64,000 nucleotides of DNA from Isoetes taiwanensis (lineage: Eukaryota > Streptophyta > Lycopodiopsida > Isoetales > Isoetaceae), in contig JAJEKV010000480.1 in NCBI GenBank assembly GCA_021234155.1, positions 1 through 64,000 on the forward strand. Direction: 5' to 3'. Below are positions 34,480 through 45,674 of this stretch, one piece after another (the stretch's first letter is position 1; the number at the start of each line of letters is the position of its first letter). A program made the translations under genes and the position numbers. Below the pieces are notes generated by a model, which ran no database searches, was not told the origin of the DNA, and worked only from the letters and a program-made list of their open reading frames with translations.

Positions 34480-36300
34480 CATGATATTTGTGCTTCTGCA
34501 GCTCCTCCGCCGCTCCCCGCCTTCCTCGCAAACATGTCTCCCGCCGAGAGAGACCAAATTGCAACATATTTTGCCTCTTTGACACCAGCGCCCGGTTAGC
34601 TTGACCTCCGCTCCTATTCCCCAGCGACATAGTGTTGATTATCGGCCTCCGTTCTCGCGAGAATATCGAGATCGCTAGGCGTAGTATGGACTCCGTTCTA
34701 GGCAAGAGGCGGGAGCGTTTTTTCTAATGCGAGGGGAACTTGGAGGCGATTTCAGCGAGGTAAATATATATCCACTACGTACCAAACATTTCTTTGGTTG
34801 CGGCATGTTAAAGATGCTCATTCTCTCATTACTTCGAGGTCAAAAAGTAGTGGAACAGCGGACTCTAGCGTTCAAGATCGACGATCATCACATGGTTAGG
34901 GATCCAGAAGAACATGGTCGCTTCGCTGACTTGGGAGGGGAAGGATCGACGGCGTCCGTGTCAGCTTGAAGAAAGCGTCCATTTTGCTTTGTTTTAGAAC
35001 ACGTAAGTGCGGGTGATTTGGCCCCGAATGTACCCGACTATCATATTAATAATAATTTTTGATGTAAGTTATGTGAACATATTATTTAAGATATCAACCT
35101 TAAATATTAGTACTTTACTTTGTCATCTAAATTTGTTGTTTTGTTCATTCTCTTCACTTAGAATACATTGTAAAGTGCTCAAAAGGTTCTTAATCGGGCC
35201 GGGATATGTATATTGTGGTAGACATAAACAGCTTTTTATATACCCACCATTTATGCTTGGGGGCGCTCTTCCTAAGAAGGATGATGAGGGAAGTGTCTTT
35301 TATACTACAGGGGGCGGTCACAAATAATATCTCGTTTATGGCCTCCCGCGGTATAGGGGAGTGGCACAGCTTATGACCAAGCGAAATAGAGGCGTCAAAA
35401 ATAAAATGAAACGAGTTTCGAGGAGATAGAAAAAGCAAAAGGCGTTTAAGCTGGAAGAAGCTCACGCCGATGATGGGCGAGCTTATCACGAAAAAGGAGG
35501 TACATGACCTAGTCATAGTCTTGTTTTTATTATTTTGATATTGCGTTGATCTATCGATTTATGTCAAAGGCACCATGTGGTCAAGGGCGAAGCGGACTTG
35601 CGAAAAGAAGGGCGATTGGTCAAAGTCCACTAAACCACTTAATCTCCACAAAGGAAGATATCAAGGTATTTCTTATTTTTTTTTTTGTCATTCGTTCACT
35701 TTAACTTGTGATAATGTTGTGTGCCTTGCAATCAGTTGCATTCGAGCGTGCAAAGGATCGAAAACAAACATAGAGCTCGGACCGACAAAGCAACTAAAAG
35801 TGGCGGGCAAATCTCATTTGGAGCTCCGTGATTCGAAAAGGGTTTCTCTATAGATTCATTAAGAGCTATATTAGTTCACATTAATTTTAATAAGAACTTT
35901 AAATGTCACTAGCTAATACTCGTTATATTGTCATAGGAACATCTATCACGGGTTTCCCCTAACAAGCGACGCGTACAAGTAGCCACGGAATGTGGAAATT
36001 TGTTTATCTGTATCATGAGTTATCTGACGAGGAGGCTGTCCCCCGGCGGGAATGCGGGAAGTGCGTTATAGAAAATTATTATAATTTTATGAACTACATT
36101 GCGCCATATTCTTTTGGTTTTATAGGAAGCGATGGCGGATATGAATGAAGGTCTAGAGCATGACATGGGTAGCCGAGGGTGTGAGGGATGCAAACATTCT
36201 TTGGAAGCCATCAATACATAGCCCGTGCGGTGGCTTGATTCGGCGTCATCAAACTACGTACTCGGATGACTACTCCACTGAATCTGACAGAGATTAGCTC
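34480..36300 (+). pseudogene. Degraded multi-exon repeat gene, copy A
   Basis: Plus-strand coding blocks separated by AT-rich intron-like DNA. A Pro-rich block (LPAFLANMSPAERDQIATYF) lies near 34515-34590, a Lys/Glu-rich block around 35400-35500, and KGDWSKSTKPLNLHKG (about 35605-35652) runs up to a GTATTTC donor. A later block has LQTTYSDDYS-like sequence near 36250-36290, followed by the non-coding GCTAAAAGGGTGGATACTCC. The same blocks occur in the same order on the minus strand at 59740-60860. It lies inside the CACTA-type element and could be its accessory (TnpA/Ptta-like) gene, but I cannot confirm the family. Stops and shifts show decay. Confidence 0.5.
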
Positions 36301-36319
36301 TAGGCTAAAAGGGTGGATA

Positions 36320-36389
36320 CTCCTCTTAACGAGTCTTTTGTGATTATTTAAAAATATAAATACAATTCACTTTTGTGATTATTTAAAAA
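36320..36389. repeat. TTTTGTGATTATTTAAAAAT repeat flanking the Helitron
   Basis: Two copies stand directly left of the Helitron 5' end. The same sequence, again in two copies, occurs at about 45085-45135 near the right end of the CACTA-type element. Confidence 0.75.
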
Positions 36390-36429
36390 TCTTCCTATAT
36401 ATAAAATTACTAGCTCCCTTTTGGAATTA

Positions 36430-39230
36430 TAAATATCCAACTTTCAGGCAAAAAATGGCCGAAATTAGAATTTAATTTGCGGCTTTTTGTTCAGACTGCA
36501 GACCGATTTGTTTCCGGCAAGAGCTCCCTCCCAAGCCCGCGGCTCTCCCCCTCCCGGGAGCAAGGATACGATGATGCACACAACTGGAAGCCCTCTGTTT
36601 TAAAGCCGCCCAAAGCCTCCCAATCGCTGCCTAAGCAGGGTAACAGACTCTATCTGAGTTACGAGTTATGCTGAGTTTAATTTTAAGTTTCTAAGCTACA
36701 ATTTAAAAGCTGTGGTCGGCCCACCATCCTCAAAGCCTCTGTCTTAAAAGGCATGGCGGTCAGATTATTGAATTGTTAAATTGCTTGGTTTTGCCCGGAC
36801 ACGCCTCAGGTCAATTTCCCCTAAATTGGATGTATTGTCTCTCGATAATAGGTTATGAGAATAGGCAAATGAATTTGACACACTCTGTTACATAGCACGA
36901 GCATTGGAAATACAAGGTGAGAACCAAAACATGGCGGCTTTTCTTGTGGGATATGAGAAAGGGGTTTGATTTGTTGGTGCATGTTCTGGCTGATTTTGAG
37001 TTTGCAACTTTGCCTGCTTCAATATGAAGGCGCAACTCCACAACTCCGTCAATCTGTAAATCCAGCATTTGTTGAGCAAAATCGAAAAACCCATTTGCAG
37101 GGGTAGAGCTTGCGGGGAAGAGCTTCAAAAGGTATTATAGGCGTTAGAAGAAGGGGATGGGGCAAAACTTATGGCAAAATCGAGGATGCAAGTTATCAAG
37201 GAGATGGATCTTGCATTCCACGATCCAAATCGGTTGGTTAAAGGCGATTCTGGGTGAGATCGATGCGAGTGAAAAGATCAGATTCATGTAGCTTTAACTT
37301 AGTTCGTCAAATTGTTTTTTCCATAATCTATGATTTGGACATCACGAAACACGAAGCTTTTGGCTTCTTTCACTTGAAAAAATCCGGGCGGGAGCTGATG
37401 ACCTGAGCTTCTCCTTGGGTCCGGCTTCTGGCCTCTCTTTTGCCCTGCCACCGGCTTCTTTGGAGGAATCCCACCCTTAGCGTGGCAAAAACACGTGGTC
37501 TCCGGCTTATAGCGGATGATTGTGCCGGAAACCATCTCGGCAGTACAATCGAGCGGCAGCCGATCCGCTCCAGCAGCTTTGCGAAGTTGCTTTTTTCAAA
37601 TTGATGGTGAGCCACCCTATTTCCAGGTGCTCACCTTTTTAAATCTTCTTTTTTATTTTGGGAGGGCTTTGGTTTGTGAGCCTGGAACGCCGCATGTAAC
37701 GCCGCATGCGGCGTTCCCTCTCCCCCTTGCGGGATTATTTTCGAAGTCTACGTCTGGTTTTCTCTCTCCTCCCTAGCTGTTCAACTTTGAGCGGGAAGGG
37801 AGAGGCACAGAGCGGCGATGGGCCTGGTCCGTTACTGTGAAACTTGGGGAGATTGGGTGTGTGTGCATGATCTTATCTTTTTACATTTCGAATATCTTTT
37901 CTATTGTCTTGCTTGCTTTTTCGCAGAGCAACAACCAAGTATTCAATCGTGAGATCTACACGATTCTTGCGTAGCCATAATACATGGCTTCATAACCAAA
38001 AAATGTAACGAGATTGGAAAACCAAGCAGCCGGGTATGTTGAAGCCAATGGCAGCAGTGATTAAGCATTTTCTTGCCATTCTCTCTGATATATTGCTTGA
38101 AATATATATTGCTCATTTTTATCCTTTCTCTGAATATGAGCAGCATCACAAGTATATTTATTGCCATTTATATGCCTGCTTGACCGTCCTCCAGAAATGC
38201 ATTAACATCATGCTAAAGTATTTCTTTGTTGTGAAATGCAGGGCCAACAACTTTTCTTCTTGGCATTCGTCTGCAAACAGGAACATGATTTCAGCTTCAG
38301 TTTCTTTGGAACATGATTTCAGCTTCAGTTTCTTTGGAAAAGCTCGGCTTTAGGGCTTTCACTTTGTGTAAGTTGAGGAAAGCAAAGGCAACTGATTTAT
38401 TCTTCTTATTTCTAGGATTTCACAGGGCCTATTTTATATATAGATTTTGTGTTGTTTAATTCCCTCGCTTCTATCGTATCCAACCCAGTTGGTTTTAGAG
38501 ATTTAGATTCTTATTTACCTGCATTAAAGTTTACTCCAGATTTATCCATGTTTTTCATCCTACTGTTTCAGAAGCATTCTCACAGCAATGGCAGAGAAGT
38601 AGATGACAAACCATTCATGTTAAGAACGGTTTGGCAGGCCTATAGACAATTAAAGATGCTTCAGAATATATATGTTGAGAAGCTCTTTGCGTTGTTTATT
38701 CCTTTGTTGAATGTAAGACTGTGAATGTTCTGCGTTAATTAAGTTTATGATATCACAGGTTTGTCTATTATACGATAAAAGATACAGATTATGTGGATAA
38801 GGATGTTCAGACATTGGATATCATGGAGCAAGGTATGAATATCTTCTTTTTTTAAAAAGAGGGGATTGGTTTTTGTGCCTGGACATTTTGTTTTTTGAAA
38901 TCACATCTCTCATTTTCAGTAATTTTTCTACATTTTGAGTTTTTCTTCCGATGCTCTTCTTCGTATCGGCTTCCAGATCGACATCCCTTCCAACGCTCTT
39001 CTTCATATCAGCTTCCCCCTTCAAATCGGCGCACACGTTCCTTCAAGTCGATGCAGGTAAACGATGCTCCAGAGGTGCACTCAAACGGCTTCGCTATCAA
39101 GAAGGTACTCTTGGCTTTATTTTACATAAAGTTGTGAAGGCTATCATTTTCATTCCAAAGTTCCATATGTAAGCTAAGGGAGCCACAAGATTTTGCATCC
39201 TCATAACAAACTTTTATCTTTCTGATATAA
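36430..39230. other. Helitron interior with unidentified exon-like pieces
   Basis: Exon-like plus-strand pieces follow plausible acceptors: GQQLFFLAFVCKQEHDF after TGCAG near 38241 (with a 28-bp tandem duplication, 38281-38336) and REVDDKPFMLRTVWQAYRQL near 38590-38650 after TTTCAG. A block at 37640-37710, including a GCCGCATGCGGCG palindrome, resembles 51886-51960. No protein family recognised. Confidence 0.35.
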
Positions 39231-39237
39231 CATACAG

Positions 39238-39470
39238 GGAAGAGACTGGCTGCAAACATGGCTGCAATCTGGTATGGTGGTCAGATGAAGCATATCTTTC
39301 ACAAGAAGGTGTGCATCATTCTATAGCTTATCCTTTGCAAATGTATACAAATTCATTTTTTTCAGGTAATTAAAGTGCTGGCCTTTTTAATCTAGGCCAA
39401 AACCACGAAGCAGATAGTGCCAGTCTTGCAAGGGGGTCTCAAAGCATCCCCTCAAGCTTTCTGTGCCCTT
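39238..39470 (+). pseudogene. Ribosomal protein eL42 (L44/L36a) gene fragment
   Basis: An exon (39238-39308) ends YGGQMKHIFHKK at donor GTGTGC. After an 87-bp intron ending CTAG (39309-39395) a second exon begins AKTTKQIVPVLQ. Joined, this follows eL42, a small 60S zinc-ribbon protein in which YGGQ, FHKK and AKTTKKIV are conserved in that order. Preceding codons (KRLAANMAAIW) correspond to the family's K-R-R-Y-D-R segment but have diverged. After LQ the zinc-binding Cys residues and final CKHFE segment are not preserved and a TGA closes the frame. The intron shows it was copied as genomic DNA, consistent with Helitron capture. Non-functional. Confidence 0.72.
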
Positions 39471-39479
39471 GGATGAGAA

Positions 39480-42400
39480 ACTGGGGCACTTTTTTTGTTA
39501 CGTCAGGCCTGCCTTGGTTGTAATGATGAATCATAAATTGGGCTTTGTGGATTTTCTCTCCAATGGATGGCCTACGGCGAAGTTAGTGCGCACTTTCCAA
39601 GAGGTACTATGCAGGTACACTTTCCATCTTCTTCACAAGGCATTAAAATGTTCAAAAACAGGGGTAATCATGTTCATGTGTAAACTTCTAGGCTTTGTTG
39701 TTGAAGTATCATTTGTAAAGTGTTTAGTGATCTTTTAAATGCCACTTTGAGCATCCCTAATCTGTTATGATCTGCAGACTTGCCCATGGTGGCCATTATG
39801 TTTTGCACTATTTTATTCTGCCTATGGTGAATCCTCCTGATGTGCACAAATGTAATTACAAAGATGTGGCATTTTGAGGTAGCTGAATTTATAATGGCTA
39901 TGTAGAGTAAGATTAGCTTTTGAATGGTGCTATTGTAGTTATGTAGAGTAAGGTTGCATGTGTGCCAGACAGGTTCTCACTATTGGAAAGCATGATATAT
40001 GCATGATATTTGTTTTCTGCCCGCACATACATCTACCAGTCTGCAATGAAGTTTACAGTAATGGTGGTTTTGATTATCAAATCTCAGCTTTCGATTTTCA
40101 AGGTTTTGTACCCGACCTTAAATTTTGGCTGGTGTCTCTTCCTTAGCTACAAGCTTTGCTAAGCTCCAGAGCATATATGTAGGATTCGCCAAGGGCTTCT
40201 CAAAAATAGCATGTTGCTCTTCAAAATATTCTTCAAGTGTTAGCTGGATCACTGCTTAAATAGCTTCTGGTTTTATCATTTATATGAGTTCTATTATGTC
40301 TACTGTTATGTCTGCACATGCATAAAAGATTAGCGTGATGTTTTTGTGGTCTTGCAGGAGATAATCAAGTTGTATTCATTATAATCAAAGAAGGCGTACT
40401 TGGCTGGTCATTCGATTGCTCTTGCAAGGTTAGTTGGCATTTTTATTTCTATTTATTATTTCATTTTGCCAAGGGTACGCCAATAAGGGTTTAGGGTAGA
40501 ATGTCCAATAGTTATGCTTTTCATATTGAGTCAAAGGGTTGTGTGTGCTCTGTTCAATAAAATATCCAAGTTGCCTTTAGGTTGCCCTCTCCTTATATAT
40601 TAAAATGGACGGTCTTTGATTTCTGTGCCAAGCGTTCCCTCTCCCCTGCCTCTTGCAGGGTGCTGGTTGCCAACCTACCTTATTCATTGCAAAGTCAAGT
40701 CTTCTCTATTCTATTTTAAAAAATTGCTTTCTTCATTTCTGAGGATGAGCTCATCTGCATAGCCCCATGGTTTGGCGCATCAGAACTGCATCAATCGGCT
40801 TAATGTCGCGAGGGCTTCTTCAACAATTTTGTTTTCTTCAAGGATCGCGAACCTATTAGGATCATGAAGCATTTAGATAGCTGAACTCTCTTTTCTTGGT
40901 AAATTTTTTCATGTAGATCCTTTGCAATATTGCAGATCTGTTCCAGGTTGCTTTGCTCGGAATACAATCCATCTTTCCATTTCTTTCTTGGTGCTTGAAG
41001 CATCCTACGATTCATTTATTTAGATTCTTAAACCTGTGCAGGCAAAAGAGGGACCAATTTGAAAAGATTATGAATAAACAGAGATTTAGGGCAGAATTCT
41101 AGAAGAAGAAGAAGAACCTTTGAACATCTCAGATTTTATCCATATTTTCAGATCACTATTGCCAGTTGGCATGCCTTTCTCACAATCAAATCTATTTTGT
41201 ATTTACATTGTTATAGTTGTTCACTCACTGATTTTGTTCATAACTTCGGATTCTACAGAAGTCACCACGCAGCAAAACATTTCCCAACCCTTTTTTGTGC
41301 ATTTCGTGGACGAGTATTTCTTATGTGCCCAAGGTCCATAAGGTTAAATCATTGACATATATGGTCTGAAGGTTAGATAGATTTCAGAATATCCCTAGGT
41401 TGCCTCTATCTAAGGTGTTTTTATATGCCAATTTTAATAATTGTGCTTTCTTTTATATTTGATGTTTTGTTCTTCATTATATGTGAGTGGTATTTGGTTG
41501 AACGGTGTTTTTAGTTTCCTTCTCTTGAAGTGGTTGCAGGTTGTTGCACATGAATTTAATGTTTGTCTGTCCTAAGGGTTTTGGTTGTATTGAAGTGTAT
41601 TATATGTTGTCAAAGCTAGAAGCACTATCCTTTCAAGGTACGCATTTGCAACTAATGTATAATGATGCACGCACAAGAACACATAATTCTGAATTTGATC
41701 TTGCATGTTTACTATTGGACATTTGTCCTTTTTAATTTAATCTTACATGGTATTATCTGTTGTATCATTATCTCTTTAATTTAAAGAGATGTACTATTAG
41801 TAGTGCATTGTACCAGGACTTAGGTTCTTCTTTTTTTGTTTTAAAGAGTCATCTTCCACTAGAAAATGGTCATTCACGATTTGGAGAGTGCCGAGGGTTT
41901 AATTGCAAGTGTGTTCATGCATTGTTCTTTGGTCTATTCTAATCTAAGTCATTTATCCTTTTTCTGCAGGCTTGGGAAGCTTTCTGAGGAGTATCTTCAT
42001 CTGTAGAGTCCCTGTGAAGTGTCATTTTTCAACCGTACTTTTCTATCAGCAAAAACATTAGCATGATGAGTTGTACATATATGTTGGTCTTTACTTCGTT
42101 AGATTGTTTCATTCTGTAACTCCTAATGGATGTCTTAATTATTTATTGATTGATCTGCTTCCATTTATTGAACCCAACATATTGCTGGTTAGAACGTTCT
42201 GAATTTACCACCCAATGACTTCTGATTTTCTTGCGAAACTTTGAGGAGATTGATTTTTGGGATTGAGGAAACATTGAGTATGGTAATATGATATTCTGTA
42301 GAAACTGACAAAGCCAATACAATGCAAGTCATCGAACGATACAGAATAGATGTAGCTCTGATTAACAGAACACCATGACATGCAACAATTATTGTACAAG

Positions 42401-43240
42401 ATTTACAGATTTAAAGTTTAAGGTTACGAGTTTTTAATAAGTTCATTCTAAGGCATCCAAGCAATTACAGTTTCTTATTCACACACTCTACTACCAACAT
42501 AGAATTTGCACAAAATATGTGAAATTATACTTATGAGCAAGGGCAAATACAGTTATGCTTTCTTACTCTTAATTTTTCAATAATAACCGTTTTGCTATTT
42601 TTTCATCACATCCCTGGCACACATTTCTACTTATGTTTAATTAGGATAACTCAATAGAAGTTTGAGCAAGTATATATGGATGGAAGGAGCTAGATTCATG
42701 CAGGATAGTCTGTTATAGACCATGCATCGACATTCCATGCATCTATCTAGAATTATCTAAAAGAGCAAGATTGAATGATTATTTAAAATGCACTTTAATT
42801 TAGACACACATAGCCGGGCAATAACTCCGTAGATAATGTTTGCATCTATCTCAACAACTTTTACAATGACTAAGAGTGCATAACTGGACAATTGTGAGCT
42901 ACTGACCAAAAAGTGGGGTGGGGTGGGGGATATAAATTATAGGAGGTAGCATTGGAGGTAGCATTGGAGCAACGTCCGGTGAGTGTTCCGGACTTGGAGA
43001 CATAGTGCAGGCCACCATTTCCATGCAGAATAAGAGTTCTTTGGGATAGGTTCTTCATGATGTGGTTCCATTGAGGTTGACGTTTACGATTTTGTTTGAA
43101 CTTTATATTATGTGTACACTTTAAAGGTAAAGTTTGTTCCCTATATATATGCGTTTTTGCACCTAAACATATATTGTCTTAAATGCATTGCGCATGTTCA
43201 CAACATGACCATGACTACCGCACATAAATGCCTTCACACA
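39480..43240. other. Helitron interior, no secure gene
   Basis: AT-rich DNA with scattered short frames. A minus-strand frame at 40800-41015 is charged and protein-like (NLEQICNIAKDLHEKIYQEK) and may be another captured exon. The rest shows nothing I can name. Confidence 0.4.
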
Positions 43241-43252
43241 TCCATGACTAAT

Positions 43253-43281
43253 GCCCGGCATCGCCGGGCACACGTTTCTAG
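43253..43281 (+). other. Helitron 3' terminus (hairpin + CTAG)
   Basis: GCCCGGC/GCCGGGC perfect stem with ATC loop, then ACACGTTT and CTAG before T; identical to 55810-55838. Confidence 0.93.
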
Positions 43282-45189
43282 TCTTAATGGTTATTAGAAC
43301 CATTAAAAGTCGGCCAATTAAGTGTATTGATATGGACCACCTCAAACATAGGCGAGAACCATCCTGTAGCATCAATCCACAATACTGATAGAATACCCAT
43401 CAATCCACAATACAATATTGATAGAATACCCATCAATCCACAATACTGATAGAATACCCATCGAAATTAGGATTGCAGCAGCCACATATTAGATATGGCA
43501 AAGCAATAGAATTATGATGCTTGGCTTCGAAAATGGGCAAGAAAATATAGAAATACATGCTTATTAAACAACATAGAGGATCTATAGCACAAAGTTGAAT
43601 TGAATCTGACTTTCTGAGTATTAGCAAGGTCGTGCAGCTCTGCCAATCCGAAATTGGGAAGAGAAATTTTGGGATAATGGAAAATTGCAAAAAAATAGTG
43701 TCAATTGAGAGTTCTGCATCAAAATTCCTAAGGATAATTGATGGCTTGGTATGAGTAGTTGGTTGCATCAAAATTCCTAAGGATAATTGATGGCTTGGTA
43801 TGAGTAGTTGGTTGCGATAGGCTTACAAGATGCACAGTCTGTAAAACAACAATGCCATGGTTTTCTCTGCTCTTACGTTTGGTCATGTAACCAACTTGGT
43901 TCTTAAACCAACTTGGTTCTTAAATGCAACAAAGGACTCCAGATATGGATAATGAAACCATGCTATTGGTAGCAAAATATTGCAAAAATATCAAAAGCTT
44001 AAACTCAACAAGCGCAAAATGGTGAAATTGAAGGCTTTTCATGCCTATGGGGAATGCCATCATTAAGGCATCAAAAAATCGTTTGGCTTAATTGCTCCTG
44101 GGGCATTTGAGAATGAGTGAAGTGAGTGGCGCAAAAACAAAAGAAATCATCCTTGCATCTTTGTTTTCATGATGCCATATGGACTAAAACAATAGAGCTA
44201 ATTTGTGCTTAGGCTTAAATGTTTTTGCCCATGAGTTTGTTTTAGATAAAAATATATTATAGCGACTAATGCCTTAACCTTATTTATCAATGCCCTTAGG
44301 CATAAATATGTCATCCACTGGCATCCCCTAGCCTAAGAAATACTAAGTGCACCATTGCACTCATAAACTACTGTGTGACCACATTGCAGATCTAATGTGA
44401 TTTACACACACTGCACTATTGCATTCTATGCACAACTTGGAAACTTGGAATAAACACTTGACTTTTTTGAGCATTATCACGATTGCATAAGCTCTAAATA
44501 ATACGTCTGAAATAAGTATGAACTTCATTATTATCACTTTTTTTGAATATGAATATGAATGAGAAGCAATTCAAAGTTTTGCACCAACATCAAGGTGAAG
44601 AGATATTGTTAGATAGAATCACCTTTGTTAATATTCTATTTACATGTTATCATGTTGAAACTATGGATTAGAGTTGTCAATCTAGCTACCCAATCTTTCA
44701 TGTCACCATTCAACATTCTCAATTTCAAAGGAAAAATGGGAGAAACTGTATTGTTGTATGATTATCACACTTTCAATCTTTCTCAAATATTGCCTTTATC
44801 TTTCTACTTTAAACTCAACCTACGTGATGTCCAACAACAAACTAATCTTGAAAGAACAAATTCATTTAGTAATTCATATTCTTTCGTCCAACAACAAACT
44901 AATCTTCAAAGAACAAATTCATTTAGTAATTCATATTCTTTCAAGGGCTTTCAGCAAGTGTTCCAAATTCACCAATACTCTAGCACTCCATAAATAAGCA
45001 GCTTCTACATGCCGCACACTTGGGCTTGCTCTTGAGTGCAGTGCAGTACAAACAAATTCTTGTATAAATATAAAAATAATTTTGTGACTATTTAAAAATA
45101 TAAATATAAAAACACTTTTGTGATTATTTAAAAATATTTTTATATTTATATTTTTTATATAAATATATTTTTTATTTTTTTTTATTTTT
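43282..45189. repeat. AT-rich segment with three tandem duplications
   Basis: A 28-33-bp unit ATCAATCCACAATACTGATA... in three copies (43371-43461); a 49-bp unit GCATCAAAATTCCTAAGGAT... in two (43717-43815); a 57-bp unit TCCAACAACAAACTAATCTT... in two (44830-44942). A TTTTGTGATTATTTAAAAAT pair lies near 45085-45135. The frame at 44625-44993 arises from the duplication. No gene recognised. Confidence 0.8.
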
Positions 45190-45644
45190 TCCCCTACACG
45201 TCGCATGCGACATATCCACGTGGCTTTTTTTTTTTTTTGCCACGCGCTTTTCTATCTGCGGTTTTTGAATTTTCCCGTGTATATTCCGTGTCACGTCGCA
45301 TGCGGCGATATACCGCGTGGCTTTTACGCGCGTGTATATTCCCGTGTGTATTCCACTAATGCGTTCCACGTGTCACGTCGCATGCGACGTATACACGTGG
45401 CTTTTACGGCACGCGTGGATTTGGTTGATGTTCCACGTGTATATTCCACGTGTATATTCCACATGTCCGCGTCGCATCGCGACGGTATTCGTCGCGGTGT
45501 CCGCGTCTGGCGGCGTCTGGCGGCGGCGCCGGCGTCGCATGCGTCGCGATACGTCGCATCGCGACGTGTCTAATAACGATGTGCGGCGTCGTCGCGGCGG
45601 CCGTCGACGCGTCCCATAGGCGTCGCCGCGAGGCGTCGCTATAG
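45190..45644. repeat. Right subterminal repeat region of the CACTA-type element
   Basis: CpG-rich. A ~90-bp unit containing CACGTCGCATGCGACGTATA and CACGTGGCTTTTACG starts near 45195, 45292 and 45376. Denser GCGTCGC/GCGACG repeats follow up to the terminal repeat. It mirrors the left subterminal region. Confidence 0.85.
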
Positions 45645-45674
45645 ACGTCGCTAAATGACCCTTTTCTTGTTGTG
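45645..45674 (-). repeat. Right terminal inverted repeat of the CACTA-type element
   Basis: The minus strand reads CACAACAAGAAAAGGG then CATTTAGCGACGT; followed on the plus strand by the duplicated GTA. Confidence 0.9.

Larger units (their letters stand above)
36390..43281 (+). mobile_element. Putative 6.9-kb gene-carrying Helitron
   Basis: The 3' end is textbook: a perfect 7-bp hairpin GCCCGGC-ATC-GCCGGGC (43253-43269), eight bases, CTAG (43278-43281), then T. The proposed 5' end is TCTTCCTATATATAAAATTA at 36390 directly after an A; it is one of several A|TC positions, chosen for resemblance to plant Helitron starts and for lying at the edge of the TTATTTAAAAAT repeat. No Rep/helicase coding was seen, so it would be non-autonomous. 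The interior holds gene fragments with introns, including ribosomal protein eL42. The 3' end is secure; the 5' end is moderate. Confidence 0.65.
22910..45674. mobile_element. 22.8-kb CACTA-type (En/Spm) element with CACAA ends
   Basis: Inverted ends of ~30 bp (22910-22939 and 45645-45674) match at 27 of 30 positions by eye. Both start CACAACAAGA and both contain CATTTAGCGACGT. Flanks are the 3-bp direct repeat GTA (22907-22909, 45675-45677), the duplication length of CACTA elements. Both ends carry arrays of GCGACG/GCATGC-type subterminal repeats. Removing the element and one GTA rejoins a LINE reverse-transcriptase frame (L-Y-V then A-F-V-D-F-A-K-A-F). Contents include a 1.1-kb tandem array, a pyrimidine tract, degraded genes and a putative Helitron. 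No intact TnpD-like transposase was recognised, so it is probably mobilised only in trans, if at all. Confidence 0.88.

Noticed and set aside
40800-41015. A microtubule-associated protein (MAP65-like) exon
   Set aside because: The helical, charged look is suggestive, but I could not align it to conserved MAP65 segments, so no name is given.
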